Part shown: positions 55,274-63,995 of the stretch, piece by piece
Layout of the letters: every line of letters begins with the position of its first letter
Position numbering within the stretch: position 1 is the first letter of the stretch
Assembly: GCF_024195295.1 (NCBI RefSeq)
Contig: NZ_JAMFTH010000001.1
Coordinates: forward strand, 930,001-994,000
Direction: 5' to 3'
Source: Gilvimarinus xylanilyticus
GTDB lineage: Bacteria > Pseudomonadota > Gammaproteobacteria > Pseudomonadales > Cellvibrionaceae
Length of the DNA stretch: 64,000 nucleotides
Program-made: the position numbers and the translations under genes
Notes under the pieces: model-generated
What the model was told of the DNA's origin: nothing
The model's database searches: none
What the model saw: the letters and a program-made list of their open reading frames with translations, nothing else

Positions 55274-58200
55274 TCAAGACGTTGAGTTCTCGCCGTTGGA
55301 ACGATCGGCGAACCAAGGGTAAAGAGCTGGTAGAATCACCAGCGTGAGAATGGTGGCGGTTACCAGCCCACCAATTACCACAGCCGCCAAAGGGCGCTGA
55401 ACTTCGCTGCCGGTTCCGGTGGCAAACAGCAACGGCGCTAAACCGAGGCCTGTGGTCACGGCGGTCATGATGACCGGGCGCAATCGCGCCATCGCGCCTT
55501 GAACACAGGCTTTGCGCATGGGCACGCCATCACGCACTAACTCGTTTAAGTAACTGACCAGTACCAGACCGTTTTCAAGCGCTATGCCGAATAGGGCGAT
55601 AAAGCCTACAGAGGCTGGCACTGACAAACTCAACCCCGCCAACCACAGCGACACAATACCCCCGACCAGAGCTAGGGGAATGTTAAGCATGATCAGCAGA
55701 GCATTACGCAAAGAACCGAAGTTTGCGTATAGCATCAGAAACACCAGCGCCAAGGTAATCGGAACTACCACCATCAGGCGTTTGTTGGCCTGCTGCTGAA
55801 GTTCAAATTGGCCGCCCCATTTCAGGAAGTAGCCCGGTGGAAGCTCCACCTGCTCGGTAATCATCTGGTCCGCCTCGGCCACATAGGAGCCGATATCACG
55901 GTCGCGGACGTTGGCCTGAATGGTGATAAATCTCTGATTATTTTCCCGGGTAACCTGTCGTGGACCAACCACTTCTTCCACGCTGGCGAGTTCACTGAGA
56001 GGAATCTGCTGCCCCAGTTCATTGCGAACCTTTAGGTCCCGAATAACCTCGGTTTTATCTCTTGACGACTCTGCCAGCCGCACATAGATATCGAAGCGAC
56101 GAATACCTTCGAATACCTGACCGGCGCTCTCGCCACCTACACCAACCCTGATGGTTTCCTGCACATCCGACACATTCAAGTTATAGCGGGCTATAGCCTT
56201 CCGGTCCAACTGAACTTGGACTTGAGGCGTACCACCCACTTGGTCTTTCTGGACATCTTCTCCACCAGAGACTCGGCGCATGACCTCGGCAATCTCCGTG
56301 GCTTTACGATCCAGAACCTCCAGATCATCGCCAAATAGCTTAGCGGCCAGCTCGGCTTTCGTGCCTGTTAGCAGTTCATCAACAGCGGCTGCAATCGGCT
56401 GTGTAAAGTTGAACTTGGTGCCAGGAAAATCTTCGAACTCGGCACTCATTGCAGAGTATAGGCCGTCCAGTGTCTTCGCCGTCTTCCATTGCTCCTTGGG
56501 TTTAAGTCCGACAAAGATTTCCGCACTATTGACTGGGTCTGCATGTGCCCCGACTTCACCGCGACCGATGCGGGTTACTACCTGAGTTACTTCGGGAAAG
56601 CGCTCCAATAGTTGACGTTCAAACAGCGTCATCGACTGCTTGGCTTTATCAAGCGAGATGGAGGGCGCCATTGTAGCTCGGATCAATAGGTCTCCTTCGT
56701 TGAATCGCGGTACAAACTCCGAGCCGAGGCGTGGACCGATAACGACCCCGATTGTCAGAACCACCACTGCAATGGTCACACCAATCCAGCGGTTGCGAAT
56801 AACGCCCTGAACGAGTGGTCGGTAACCCCGGGCGATCAAGCCAATAAGGCCACCGGGCTCGTCCGAAGTCTGAGTTGATTTAGGGCGGCGCATGATAAGC
56901 GAAGCCACCACCGGTGCCACTACCAATGCAAAGATCAACGAGCCCATCATGGCTAGAGATACCGTGTATGCCAGTGGCCGGAAAGTGGCACCTTCAACCC
57001 CCTGCAAGCTGAACAACGGCAAGAACACCACAATGATGATACTTATGGCAAAGAGTATTGGTCTTGCTACCGCCTGGCTGGCCCTCGCCACAATGTGCAT
57101 GCGTGACTCATCCGAGGACGATTCACGTAAAAGTCGGTCGATGTTCTCTACCACGACTACAGCGCCGTCTACCATCATGCCAATGGCAATAGCTAGGCCG
57201 CCCAGAGACATCAGGTTTGCGGAAATCCCAAACCATTTCATGGCAATCAATGCCAAGCACACCGAAAACGGAATGGATAGGGCTACCACCAGGCTGGGGC
57301 GCCACCCTCCCATAAAGACGAGTAATATGATTGCGACTAAGACAATACCCTGGAGTAACGCATTCGTCACAGTAGAGACGGCGGCCTCGACCAATTGTGC
57401 CTGGTCATAATAGGGACTGACTTGAATTCCTTCCGGCAAATTAGCATTGATGGTTGTCAGCTCGTCCTTCACAGCACTGATCACGTTAGAGGTGTTGGCA
57501 CCAATTAGCTTGAGCACCATACCTACCACGGCTTCGCCTTTACCATCCTTAGTGGTCAACCCTCGACGAATTTCCCCGCCAATAGTCAGCTCGCCGAGTT
57601 GGTGCAGGTAGACCGGCACTCCATCGGCACTTTTGACCACAATGTTACGCAAGTCATCCAGGTCTTCTGCGAGGCCGACAGAGCGAACGATGTATTGCTC
57701 GTCATTCTGGATGATAAACTGAGCACCCGCATTGGCGTTGTTCTGCTCGATCCGGCGTTTAACTTGTGGCAAGGAGATGTCAAAGCGCAATAGTGCGTCG
57801 GGATCAATGCGCACCTGAAACTGCTTGACGTTGCCGCCAATGGAAAGTACCTCGGTGACGCCTTTGACCGTCTGCAGATTGAACTTGACGATCCAGTCCT
57901 GAATCTCTCGCATATCGGTGCGGCTGTACTCGCCACTGGTGTCTTCCAGAACATAAAACAGAATCTGTCCCAGGCCGGTGGTGATCGGCCCCATAACCGG
58001 TTCACCAAATCCATCCGGAATGGCCTCTCTGGCCTGTTGCAATCGTTCGCTAACCAATTGTCGGGCGAAATAAATGTCGGTTCCATCTTCGAAATAGATG
58101 TTTACCACCGATAGACCAAAATTGGACACTGACCTGACGTGGTCTAGCTTCGGTAAACCATTCATGGAGCTTTCAAGAGGGTAGGTCACATATTTTTCTA

Positions 58201-58378
58201 CTTCCTCCGGCGCGAGACCTTCAGTCTCAACAAATACCTGCACCAATGAGGGGGAAATGTCCGGGTAAGCGTCTACCGGTAAACTACGATAAGCGGCATA
58301 ACCGCCAATCACACAAGCCAGTGCAATCACTACCACCAGCAGCCGGTTTTGCAACGCCGCTCTAATTATCGCCTGCAT
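55274..58378 (-). CDS. czcA: Heavy-metal RND efflux pump, CzcA family
   Basis: The protein has 1034 residues, with 12 membrane helices in two sets and two large periplasmic loops. Helix 4 contains AIGMMVDGAVVVVENIDR, with the acidic residue that carries protons in RND pumps; GLPKLDHVRSVS and IAIGM fit heavy-metal RND proteins. It exports divalent cations (Co, Zn, Cd or Ni) or monovalent ones across the envelope with CzcB and CzcC. The exact metal cannot be read from the motif alone. It is the central gene of the cluster 61308 to 52828. Confidence 0.92.
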   Translation of the reverse strand: MQAIIRAALQNRLLVVVIALACVIGGYAAYRSLPVDAYPDISPSLVQVFVETEGLAPEEVEKYVTYPLESSMNGLPKLDHVRSVSNFGLSVVNIYFEDGTDIYFARQLVSERLQQAREAIPDGFGEPVMGPITTGLGQILFYVLEDTSGEYSRTDMREIQDWIVKFNLQTVKGVTEVLSIGGNVKQFQVRIDPDALLRFDISLPQVKRRIEQNNANAGAQFIIQNDEQYIVRSVGLAEDLDDLRNIVVKSADGVPVYLHQLGELTIGGEIRRGLTTKDGKGEAVVGMVLKLIGANTSNVISAVKDELTTINANLPEGIQVSPYYDQAQLVEAAVSTVTNALLQGIVLVAIILLVFMGGWRPSLVVALSIPFSVCLALIAMKWFGISANLMSLGGLAIAIGMMVDGAVVVVENIDRLLRESSSDESRMHIVARASQAVARPILFAISIIIVVFLPLFSLQGVEGATFRPLAYTVSLAMMGSLIFALVVAPVVASLIMRRPKSTQTSDEPGGLIGLIARGYRPLVQGVIRNRWIGVTIAVVVLTIGVVIGPRLGSEFVPRFNEGDLLIRATMAPSISLDKAKQSMTLFERQLLERFPEVTQVVTRIGRGEVGAHADPVNSAEIFVGLKPKEQWKTAKTLDGLYSAMSAEFEDFPGTKFNFTQPIAAAVDELLTGTKAELAAKLFGDDLEVLDRKATEIAEVMRRVSGGEDVQKDQVGGTPQVQVQLDRKAIARYNLNVSDVQETIRVGVGGESAGQVFEGIRRFDIYVRLAESSRDKTEVIRDLKVRNELGQQIPLSELASVEEVVGPRQVTRENNQRFITIQANVRDRDIGSYVAEADQMITEQVELPPGYFLKWGGQFELQQQANKRLMVVVPITLALVFLMLYANFGSLRNALLIMLNIPLALVGGIVSLWLAGLSLSVPASVGFIALFGIALENGLVLVSYLNELVRDGVPMRKACVQGAMARLRPVIMTAVTTGLGLAPLLFATGTGSEVQRPLAAVVIGGLVTATILTLVILPALYPWFADRSNGENSTS

Positions 58379-58393
58379 AAAAACCTCCGAGTA

Positions 58394-59512
58394 CTAGTGG
58401 TTGTGGCCCGATTCGAATTCGCTCTTGAGCAAATCCGCTTTCAGCGTGAAGCCACCTTTCGCGACGTACTGTTCACCTGAGGAGACGCCCGACAGGATAA
58501 CCACCTGACCTCGATCTTTTGCCCCTAGGACGACAGGCCTGGGGTGCCAACTGTCACCCTCTTTTACAAACACTACCTGACGGCCCTGATACTTGATTAC
58601 CGCCGTCTGAGGCACCACCACTTCGGCTTCCGTCTCGGTCAGAGTTACCTCCGCATCAATGAACATGCCGGGTCTCCATTGGCCTGCGGCATTATCAAGA
58701 TAAATTCGAGCCAGGCCGGTCCGCAGTTGTTCGCTGACCATGGGATCGAGATAGTCGATCTGGGTGTTGACAGGCTCGGGGCCGAACGTCGTGGAAATGC
58801 GCACCGGTTGGCCCTTTTTTACGAGCCCAATCTGTCGTGGATAGAGTGCAATATCGACCCAGAGCGTCGAAAGGTCCGCGACTACGAACGCTGCGTCACT
58901 AGGCTGGATATGTTCACCCAGCGTTACGGAACGATCAATGACAGTGCCGCGAATTAGGGACTTGAGCGAGAAACGTTGTAGGGTCTGAGAGCTTTCACCA
59001 ATGGCCAGCGTATCTCCTGCGGCGACAGAATCGCCGATTCGGGCGCTAACATCGACAATCTGCGCAGGGTAGCGAGGGGTGATCTGAGCCACCGCCTCTT
59101 TATTCAGGCGGACCTCGCCCGGTAAAGACACGGTTTGACTCACTCTTCCGGGACTTGCGATACTCACTTCTGCGCCCAGCGCCCGTAGCGTTTGGGGATC
59201 TATCGAGGTGCTTTGCTCTTCATGTCCTCCATGTTCATCATGCTCCTCGTGGGCTTCCTCACCAGCTTCATCATGGGCTCCCTCGTTCTCTCCGTGGTCT
59301 TGGTGGTCATCATGACCTTCTTCGTGGTCCTCGTGCTCACTATGATCGTCGTGCTCGCCACTATCTTCGTCGTTATGGGTTTTCTCTTTTTGCGTCTGCT
59401 CATGCTCGTGATCGCTGTGTTCGGCTTCTTGAGCCTGTACGCTGATGCTGACTCCAGACAAAGGCAGCGCCATACTCATCATAAAAATCCAGAAAGATGC
59501 TAACGACTTCAT
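58394..59512 (-). CDS. czcB: Periplasmic adaptor of metal efflux, CzcB-like, with His/Asp-rich N-terminus
   Basis: The protein has 372 residues: signal peptide (to about VQA, residue 27), a His/Glu/Asp-rich segment (about 30-105, many HDDH and HEEH pairs) and an RND membrane-fusion domain with lipoyl and barrel parts (about 120-360), ending in GHNH. The acidic-His region can hold metal ions and deliver them to the pump. The start overlaps the czcC stop by four bases (59509-59512). Confidence 0.92.
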   Translation of the reverse strand: MKSLASFWIFMMSMALPLSGVSISVQAQEAEHSDHEHEQTQKEKTHNDEDSGEHDDHSEHEDHEEGHDDHQDHGENEGAHDEAGEEAHEEHDEHGGHEEQSTSIDPQTLRALGAEVSIASPGRVSQTVSLPGEVRLNKEAVAQITPRYPAQIVDVSARIGDSVAAGDTLAIGESSQTLQRFSLKSLIRGTVIDRSVTLGEHIQPSDAAFVVADLSTLWVDIALYPRQIGLVKKGQPVRISTTFGPEPVNTQIDYLDPMVSEQLRTGLARIYLDNAAGQWRPGMFIDAEVTLTETEAEVVVPQTAVIKYQGRQVVFVKEGDSWHPRPVVLGAKDRGQVVILSGVSSGEQYVAKGGFTLKADLLKSEFESGHNH

Positions 59513-60873
59513 GATTCACCTGCTTGTTCTTTAATGTAACGGGGTTGGGGTTCATAGGGTTCGGTGGCCCCATCGATTGAATTGGGAGTCAGACTCCATT
59601 GCCCGGTTAGGCCCGTGCCGGTGAGCTGTTCGAGAGTCACCAGTGTCTGGTGAAAATTTACAGCTGCTTTAAGTGCATCACTCTCTACCGCCAGACGTTC
59701 CCGTCCCGCATCGACTAGCTCAAGGTAGCTATACAAACCCTCTTGGTAGCCTCTGCGAATACTCTCAAAAGCGGCGCGCGCAGAAGGTAAAGCTTCACCC
59801 CGCAAGCGAGTTGCGGTGCTGCGAAATACCTCCAGCTCCTGATAAAGCCGTTGAATTCGGGCCATAAGATGTACCCGTGTGGCTTTCTCTTCCAGTGCCA
59901 GTTGCTCGTATTCTGCACGTCGAGCCCGGACCTCTCCCTGGTTACGGTCATTGACTCCAATAGGCATGGACAGGCTCAGAGTAAAAGCGTGATCGTCGGT
60001 TTCTTGCATTTGCTTGACGCCCACACCGATTCGAAGGTCTTGCCGACCCCGAGTTTGTGCCAACTGCAATTCCGCCTCGCGCAGGCGTTTTTCGGTGATA
60101 TAGCGAGATAGCTGCGGCGCATTTTCTAGCTGGCGACGGATCTGGTTAAAATCAGGCAGCTCCACAAGTTGGTACAAATCGGCGTGAACCTGCTCAAAAT
60201 TCGGTTCGCTCTCGCCCCATTGAGCAGCCAACGCCACCCGCGCAGACGCCAGTTGTTGATGGGCAGAGTCTACGGCGAGCTCCGCCCGTGTGACCAAAAT
60301 GGCCGAGCGTTGAAGAGAAGCGTCACTGGCTGTTCCCGCTTGCGCACGCTTACGGATAGTCTCCCTGCTTTCTTGTGCTAATTCTAGCGACAGTGAAGCC
60401 AGTTGGATCTGTTCTTGGGCTTCGGCTACCCCGAGAAATCGGCGTACGGTTTCCGCGAGCACTTGCCAGCGGACTTGCTGATATTCGCTATCCACTAGAT
60501 CGGTGCGGTAGCGGGCAACCTCTTGGCGCTGATCGCGCTTGCCGCCCAATTCGATCAGCTGGCTCAAGACAAGTGAGATTTCAGCGGAGTCCGTTCCGGC
60601 AAAGCGGCCGCTGCCGCCGATATTTTCTACTTCGGCAGCGAGCTCCGGGTTGGGACGCAAAGCGGCTTGAAGCTCGCGAGCTTCAGCCGCGCGGCGTCGA
60701 TAAGAGAATTGCGCCAGCTCGGGATGGCGCTCCAACGTGTAGGCCAATGCTTCGTTTAATGAAAGAGGCATCGGCTCCGCCACAACGGGCGTGGCAGTCA
60801 TGACCAATAGCAAAGCCCAGACCGCCAGTATCCCTCTCCTCTGAGAAGAGAGAGTTAATAAAGAAATAAACAT
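59509..60873 (-). CDS. czcC: Outer-membrane efflux channel, CzcC/TolC-like
   Basis: The protein has 454 residues, with a signal peptide (to about VVAEP) and two repeats of the outer-membrane efflux protein family (LSLNEALAYTLERHPEL, and RVHLMARIQRLYQELEVF further on), each giving long periplasmic helices. It completes the tripartite CzcCBA system. It is preceded by the CzcI-like gene with a 96-bp gap. A stop-start overlap couples it to czcB. Confidence 0.9.
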   Translation of the reverse strand: MFISLLTLSSQRRGILAVWALLLVMTATPVVAEPMPLSLNEALAYTLERHPELAQFSYRRRAAEARELQAALRPNPELAAEVENIGGSGRFAGTDSAEISLVLSQLIELGGKRDQRQEVARYRTDLVDSEYQQVRWQVLAETVRRFLGVAEAQEQIQLASLSLELAQESRETIRKRAQAGTASDASLQRSAILVTRAELAVDSAHQQLASARVALAAQWGESEPNFEQVHADLYQLVELPDFNQIRRQLENAPQLSRYITEKRLREAELQLAQTRGRQDLRIGVGVKQMQETDDHAFTLSLSMPIGVNDRNQGEVRARRAEYEQLALEEKATRVHLMARIQRLYQELEVFRSTATRLRGEALPSARAAFESIRRGYQEGLYSYLELVDAGRERLAVESDALKAAVNFHQTLVTLEQLTGTGLTGQWSLTPNSIDGATEPYEPQPRYIKEQAGES

Positions 60874-60969
60874 GCATTACCTGCCTGAATTTTCAGTGAT
60901 AGAAATATGCCGTTCTGCATAGGGCAAGGTGCCGAGCAAAAACCGACAGAGGATCTCTAGTGCATGAAA

Positions 60970-61308
60970 TTAGGCAATGGGAGGGGGCACATCAGGTGCC
61001 AAAAAGTGCTGTGGAGGTAAAGACAGGTCTTCCGCTCGCCAACGAGGTGCGGAGGGTAAATCGAGCCCATGCCCACTGGTTTCAACAAAAAACAGATGGG
61101 AGTGGGCATGGCAGCTATGGCTGTGAACACAGCTCCCCCCAGGAGGGTGAGAGTGATTGCCGCGATCGGTGCCGACGTTACCCTCAGCATTGGCCAAATA
61201 TTCCAACGCGGCCTCGTCTCCTGTTACTCGCTCATGCCAGTCCGCCGCGAATACGAGATTCGCGATAGCTAGCAACATTAAAAACAGGATCAGAGAGCGT
61301 TTTTTCAT
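60970..61308 (-). CDS. Small His-rich periplasmic protein, CzcI-like
   Basis: The protein has 112 residues, with a signal peptide (to about VFA, residue 21) and a His/Cys cluster near 50-72 (NHSHPPGGSCVHSHSCHAHSH). Proteins of this shape start czc operons and were proposed to act in metal sensing or regulation (CzcI) or to buffer periplasmic metal. It is the first gene of the minus-strand cluster. Sequence-level identity with CzcI is not shown. Confidence 0.75.
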   Translation of the reverse strand: MKKRSLILFLMLLAIANLVFAADWHERVTGDEAALEYLANAEGNVGTDRGNHSHPPGGSCVHSHSCHAHSHLFFVETSGHGLDLPSAPRWRAEDLSLPPQHFLAPDVPPPIA

Positions 61309-61593
61309 GCGGTTGAGTTTACTAGCAAGCGTTCAGGCAATACAACTCTTTTGCCGTTTACGGGACCTCACTCCTGATTGTCACGATTCTAACCGTCTTC
61401 ATTAGGCCGCAGCTCTGGAAAAGCTATATCTGTACAGATTTTGGGGTCGATTTGGACAAAAAACGCTCTAATATTAGATAATATTTTATTATTCTTTGTC
61501 ATATATAGGCTGTGCTAAGCCTCATTCATGAGCTAGAATAGTACGTATATACATATTACGTATTATAGTACGAAATAAACAGGAGAGGACAGC
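61309..61593. promoter_or_regulatory. Divergent promoter and iteron-like region
   Basis: This 285-bp region lies between the efflux operon and the tnpT-like gene and is AT-rich. Three short motifs, TACGTA at 61542-61547 and 61557-61562 and TACG at 61569-61572, stand just upstream of the tnpT-like start. It is a plausible binding or resolution site (rst) and holds both promoters. Confidence 0.55.
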
Positions 61594-62613
61594 ATGGCTC
61601 GTGGCGGTATCAACAAAGCATTGGTGGCCAAGGCCCATCAGGCCGTTCTAGCCAGGGGAGAAAACCCGTCCATTGACGCGATACGCATTGAGCTCGGTAA
61701 CACCGGCTCTAAATCAACGATTCATCGCTATCTCAAAGAATTGGAGGAAGAAGCGTCCACCAGGATGGACGATGAAGCACTGTTGAGCCAGCCCATCAGG
61801 GAACTCATTGCACGCCTAGCATCGCGTTTACAAGAAGAGGCCCATGGCATTGTTGATGAGAGCAAAAGCCACTATGAGCACCAGCTCAATGAACTCTCCG
61901 AGCGCTACGCCGCGCTCACTCAAGAGGCTGGCCAGATGGTCGATCAGCATAACGTGCTGGAACGCCGGCTTGACGAGACCTGTTCGGAGCTAAGTGCTAA
62001 ATCCGCAGCCTGTGATGCCTTGGACAAACAGCTTAACGCGGCGACTCAGCGCGAGGCTAGCACGACGGCGCTGCTCAAGGAAAAGCAGGCTCATATCGAA
62101 TCCCTTGAGGAAAAGCACCGCCACGGCCGAGAGGCGCTTGAGCATTATCGTGAATCAGTGAAAGAGCAGAGGGATCAGGATCAGTGCCGGCATGAGCATC
62201 AAATCCAGCAGCTCCAGGCTGAGATTCGCACGTTAAACCAGGCAATTTCGGTCAAGCAGGGCGATTTAACGCAGCTCAACAAAGACAACGCGCGCTTGGT
62301 CAGCGAGTTGAACGCTGCACGCAAAGTAACACAGGACCTCGAATCGAAGCTTACTCGGGCTGACACGAAGCTTGAAGATGCCAATAAGCAATTGCAAACC
62401 CAGTCGGCGGATCTGCAGCAGTACGCCGACAGCGCTCAACGCCAGGCCTCGCAAATCGATGAGCTGACGCAACGCCTTGAATCGGCGCAAAGCAAGGTGC
62501 AAGATTTTACCGTCAGCCAGGCCAAACTGGAGGCTGAGCTATCTGTTAAGAACGATATGATTGAGCGCCTGATGGCTGAAAACCGGCGCCAACATGACGA
62601 ACCGGCTACGTAA
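61594..62613 (+). CDS. KfrA-like DNA-binding coiled-coil protein, probable TnpT
   Basis: The protein has 339 residues. An N-terminal KfrA-type DNA-binding domain (about 1-55; the stretch IRIELGNTGSKSTIHRYLKE) is followed by a very long coiled coil (about 75-330). The size and plan match TnpT of Tn4651-like transposons, which binds the resolution site and helps the TnpS recombinase. A strong ribosome site (AGGAGAGG) precedes the ATG. It ends 68 bp from the right inverted repeat. It could alternatively be a plasmid-derived KfrA, but its place inside the element favours TnpT. Confidence 0.8.
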   Translation: MARGGINKALVAKAHQAVLARGENPSIDAIRIELGNTGSKSTIHRYLKELEEEASTRMDDEALLSQPIRELIARLASRLQEEAHGIVDESKSHYEHQLNELSERYAALTQEAGQMVDQHNVLERRLDETCSELSAKSAACDALDKQLNAATQREASTTALLKEKQAHIESLEEKHRHGREALEHYRESVKEQRDQDQCRHEHQIQQLQAEIRTLNQAISVKQGDLTQLNKDNARLVSELNAARKVTQDLESKLTRADTKLEDANKQLQTQSADLQQYADSAQRQASQIDELTQRLESAQSKVQDFTVSQAKLEAELSVKNDMIERLMAENRRQHDEPAT

Positions 62614-62681
62614 GCGAGAGGTGGTCCAGGATTGGCTATGGGTGTATAGAATTTTCCTTTTAAATCAATGAGATACGGAGT

Positions 62682-62718
62682 TAGTGGCTGAATTTTACAG
62701 TTTTACCGGCCGGACCTC
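62682..62718 (-). repeat. Right terminal inverted repeat of the transposon
   Basis: The 37-base sequence is the reverse complement of the left end with one mismatch. It stops at CGGACCTC; the host sequence resumes with AACAG. Confidence 0.93.
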
Positions 62719-62872
62719 AACAGCGTTCCTCACGAGCGCTTGCTTGCTGTCCCGGACACAACCACATATGCGCATAATGTATATTATGTTAAATAGGATT
62801 ATGGGGAATTCGTAGGCTTCAATAAAATACCCCGCCTCGGTGCATGTCCACCGCTAAGCGGCGAATTAAACC
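62719..62872. other. Host sequence right of the transposon
   Basis: No match to the truncated Cache-sensor gene is seen on either strand, so the distal half is not here. No gene is present. It is the 3' flank of the YchJ-like gene. Confidence 0.6.
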
Positions 62873-63322
62873 CTAGCCACAACACCGTTTAAACTTACGG
62901 CCACTGCCGCACAGGCAGCTCTCGTTGCGTCCGGGCTTAAAGCTTTCATCCCGGGTTTTACCTTCTACATAAAACCACTGCCCAGCCTCTCGGATAAACG
63001 TTGAGCGCTCTTCCAGAAATCGCCATTGATCGTTAAAGCGATAAAAGGCTTTAAAGTGCACATGGCCGCTATCGCCCGTTTCGTCCGCCTCTAACACTGA
63101 CAACCCCACCCAATTCGGGCTATCGGCCAAATCCAGTTGCTCGGGCCGGGTTGACTGGTGCCAGGTGGCCAGCAGGTATTCCGCGCGGTTCTGCACAAAA
63201 GCGCTATAGCGTGATCGCATTAGTACCTCTGGCGTGGGCGCCGCCTCCTCTGTCGCATGGTAGCGACAGCAGTCGCGGTAAGGATGCTGGCTGCCACAGG
63301 GACAAACCTGAACATCACTCAA
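62873..63322 (-). CDS. YchJ-family (UPF0225) SEC-C motif protein
   Basis: The protein has 149 residues from a TTG at 63322. It begins with a SEC-C zinc motif (CPCGSQHPYRDCC) and ends with a second one (CLCGSGRKFKRCCG); between them lies the NTF2-like YchJ domain (RSRYSAFV, HFKAFYRF). The length agrees with E. coli YchJ (152). The TTG is chosen because upstream codons look like the other frame of the preceding gene and no in-frame ATG is near. The upstream gene stop lies at 63315-63317, so they overlap slightly. The function is unknown. Confidence 0.85.
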   Translation of the reverse strand: MSDVQVCPCGSQHPYRDCCRYHATEEAAPTPEVLMRSRYSAFVQNRAEYLLATWHQSTRPEQLDLADSPNWVGLSVLEADETGDSGHVHFKAFYRFNDQWRFLEERSTFIREAGQWFYVEGKTRDESFKPGRNESCLCGSGRKFKRCCG

Positions 63323-63638
63323 AATACGACTCCATCCACGCAAATAGCTTCTGCGCATCCATATCGGAAAACGCCATGCTCTGAAAATCGTCAGCCGCTT
63401 CGTCTTCGATGGTAATGAATTGGTATAGCAGCGCGCCCGGCTGCTGGTCGTGCAAGATAAGGTTAATACGACGGCGAGTGCGCAGACAGTCAATGGTCAT
63501 CACATCGGCGGGAATGCCGATATCCCGCATGCCCCGGCGCACTTGAACCACAGGGTTGATCTGTTCGTGCTGCTCCTGAATACGGGCGTGGACCTCACTG
63601 GCCATATCGGAAAGCGCTTTTAGGGGATCTTCAGACAT
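63315..63638 (-). CDS. Conserved hypothetical protein
   Basis: The protein has 107 residues from an ATG at 63638 (a GTG at 63647 is a less likely start). It is soluble and acidic, with no signal peptide or membrane segment. Residues MRDIGIPADVMTIDCLRTRR and LILHDQQPGALLYQF form the middle. It lies upstream of and overlapping the YchJ-like gene, suggesting co-transcription. I do not recognise a domain. Confidence 0.65.
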   Translation of the reverse strand: MSEDPLKALSDMASEVHARIQEQHEQINPVVQVRRGMRDIGIPADVMTIDCLRTRRRINLILHDQQPGALLYQFITIEDEAADDFQSMAFSDMDAQKLFAWMESYFE

Positions 63639-63995
63639 TACAATCACTGCTTTTGGTGTGGGATGGATTCAATCAGCGGCGTCAACTCTACCGATGGCTC
63701 GCGGCTAAAAACCTAACATAAAATAGAGGAAAACCCTGTAGGCGATTGTTTTATATGGTTATTTATAAGATTTTCTTCGCCCTTATTTCTCATTTTAGGG
63801 GTTCACTTTACCGCAACCGGCGCTTATTTTCAGGGCGTGTGTGACGATTACGCTCGCATAACAGACGCCAGGTGTAGAACGCTCCCCAGGTAACTGAGCC
63901 AGTTTAGGCGGGAAAATTAGGCTAATCTGGGTAACTTCCGGTAAAATGCGCGGTTTTTCCGATTAATACAGTTACTCGTCATTTCGAGGTTATTT
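63639..63995. other. Intergenic region at the right edge, 357 bp
   Basis: No gene, repeat copy or clear terminator is seen. It contains the promoter of the minus-strand pair and probably that of the gene starting at the edge. Confidence 0.45.

Larger units (their letters stand above)
47905..62718. mobile_element. Tn3-family transposon carrying heavy-metal resistance (14.8 kb)
   Basis: It is bounded by 37-bp inverted repeats that differ at one position. It contains a Tn3-type TnpA at the left end, a TnpS-like tyrosine recombinase, a toxin-antitoxin pair, metal-efflux passengers and a TnpT/KfrA-like gene at the right end. The five bases outside each end differ (TTGGG and AACAG), so no target duplication is seen. 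Presence of a tyrosine recombinase rather than a serine resolvase puts it with the Tn4651-like branch. Confidence 0.92.

Noticed and set aside
47900-62723. 5-bp target-site duplication of the Tn3 element
   Set aside because: The flanking five bases are TTGGG and AACAG; shifting the boundary by one or two bases does not give a match.
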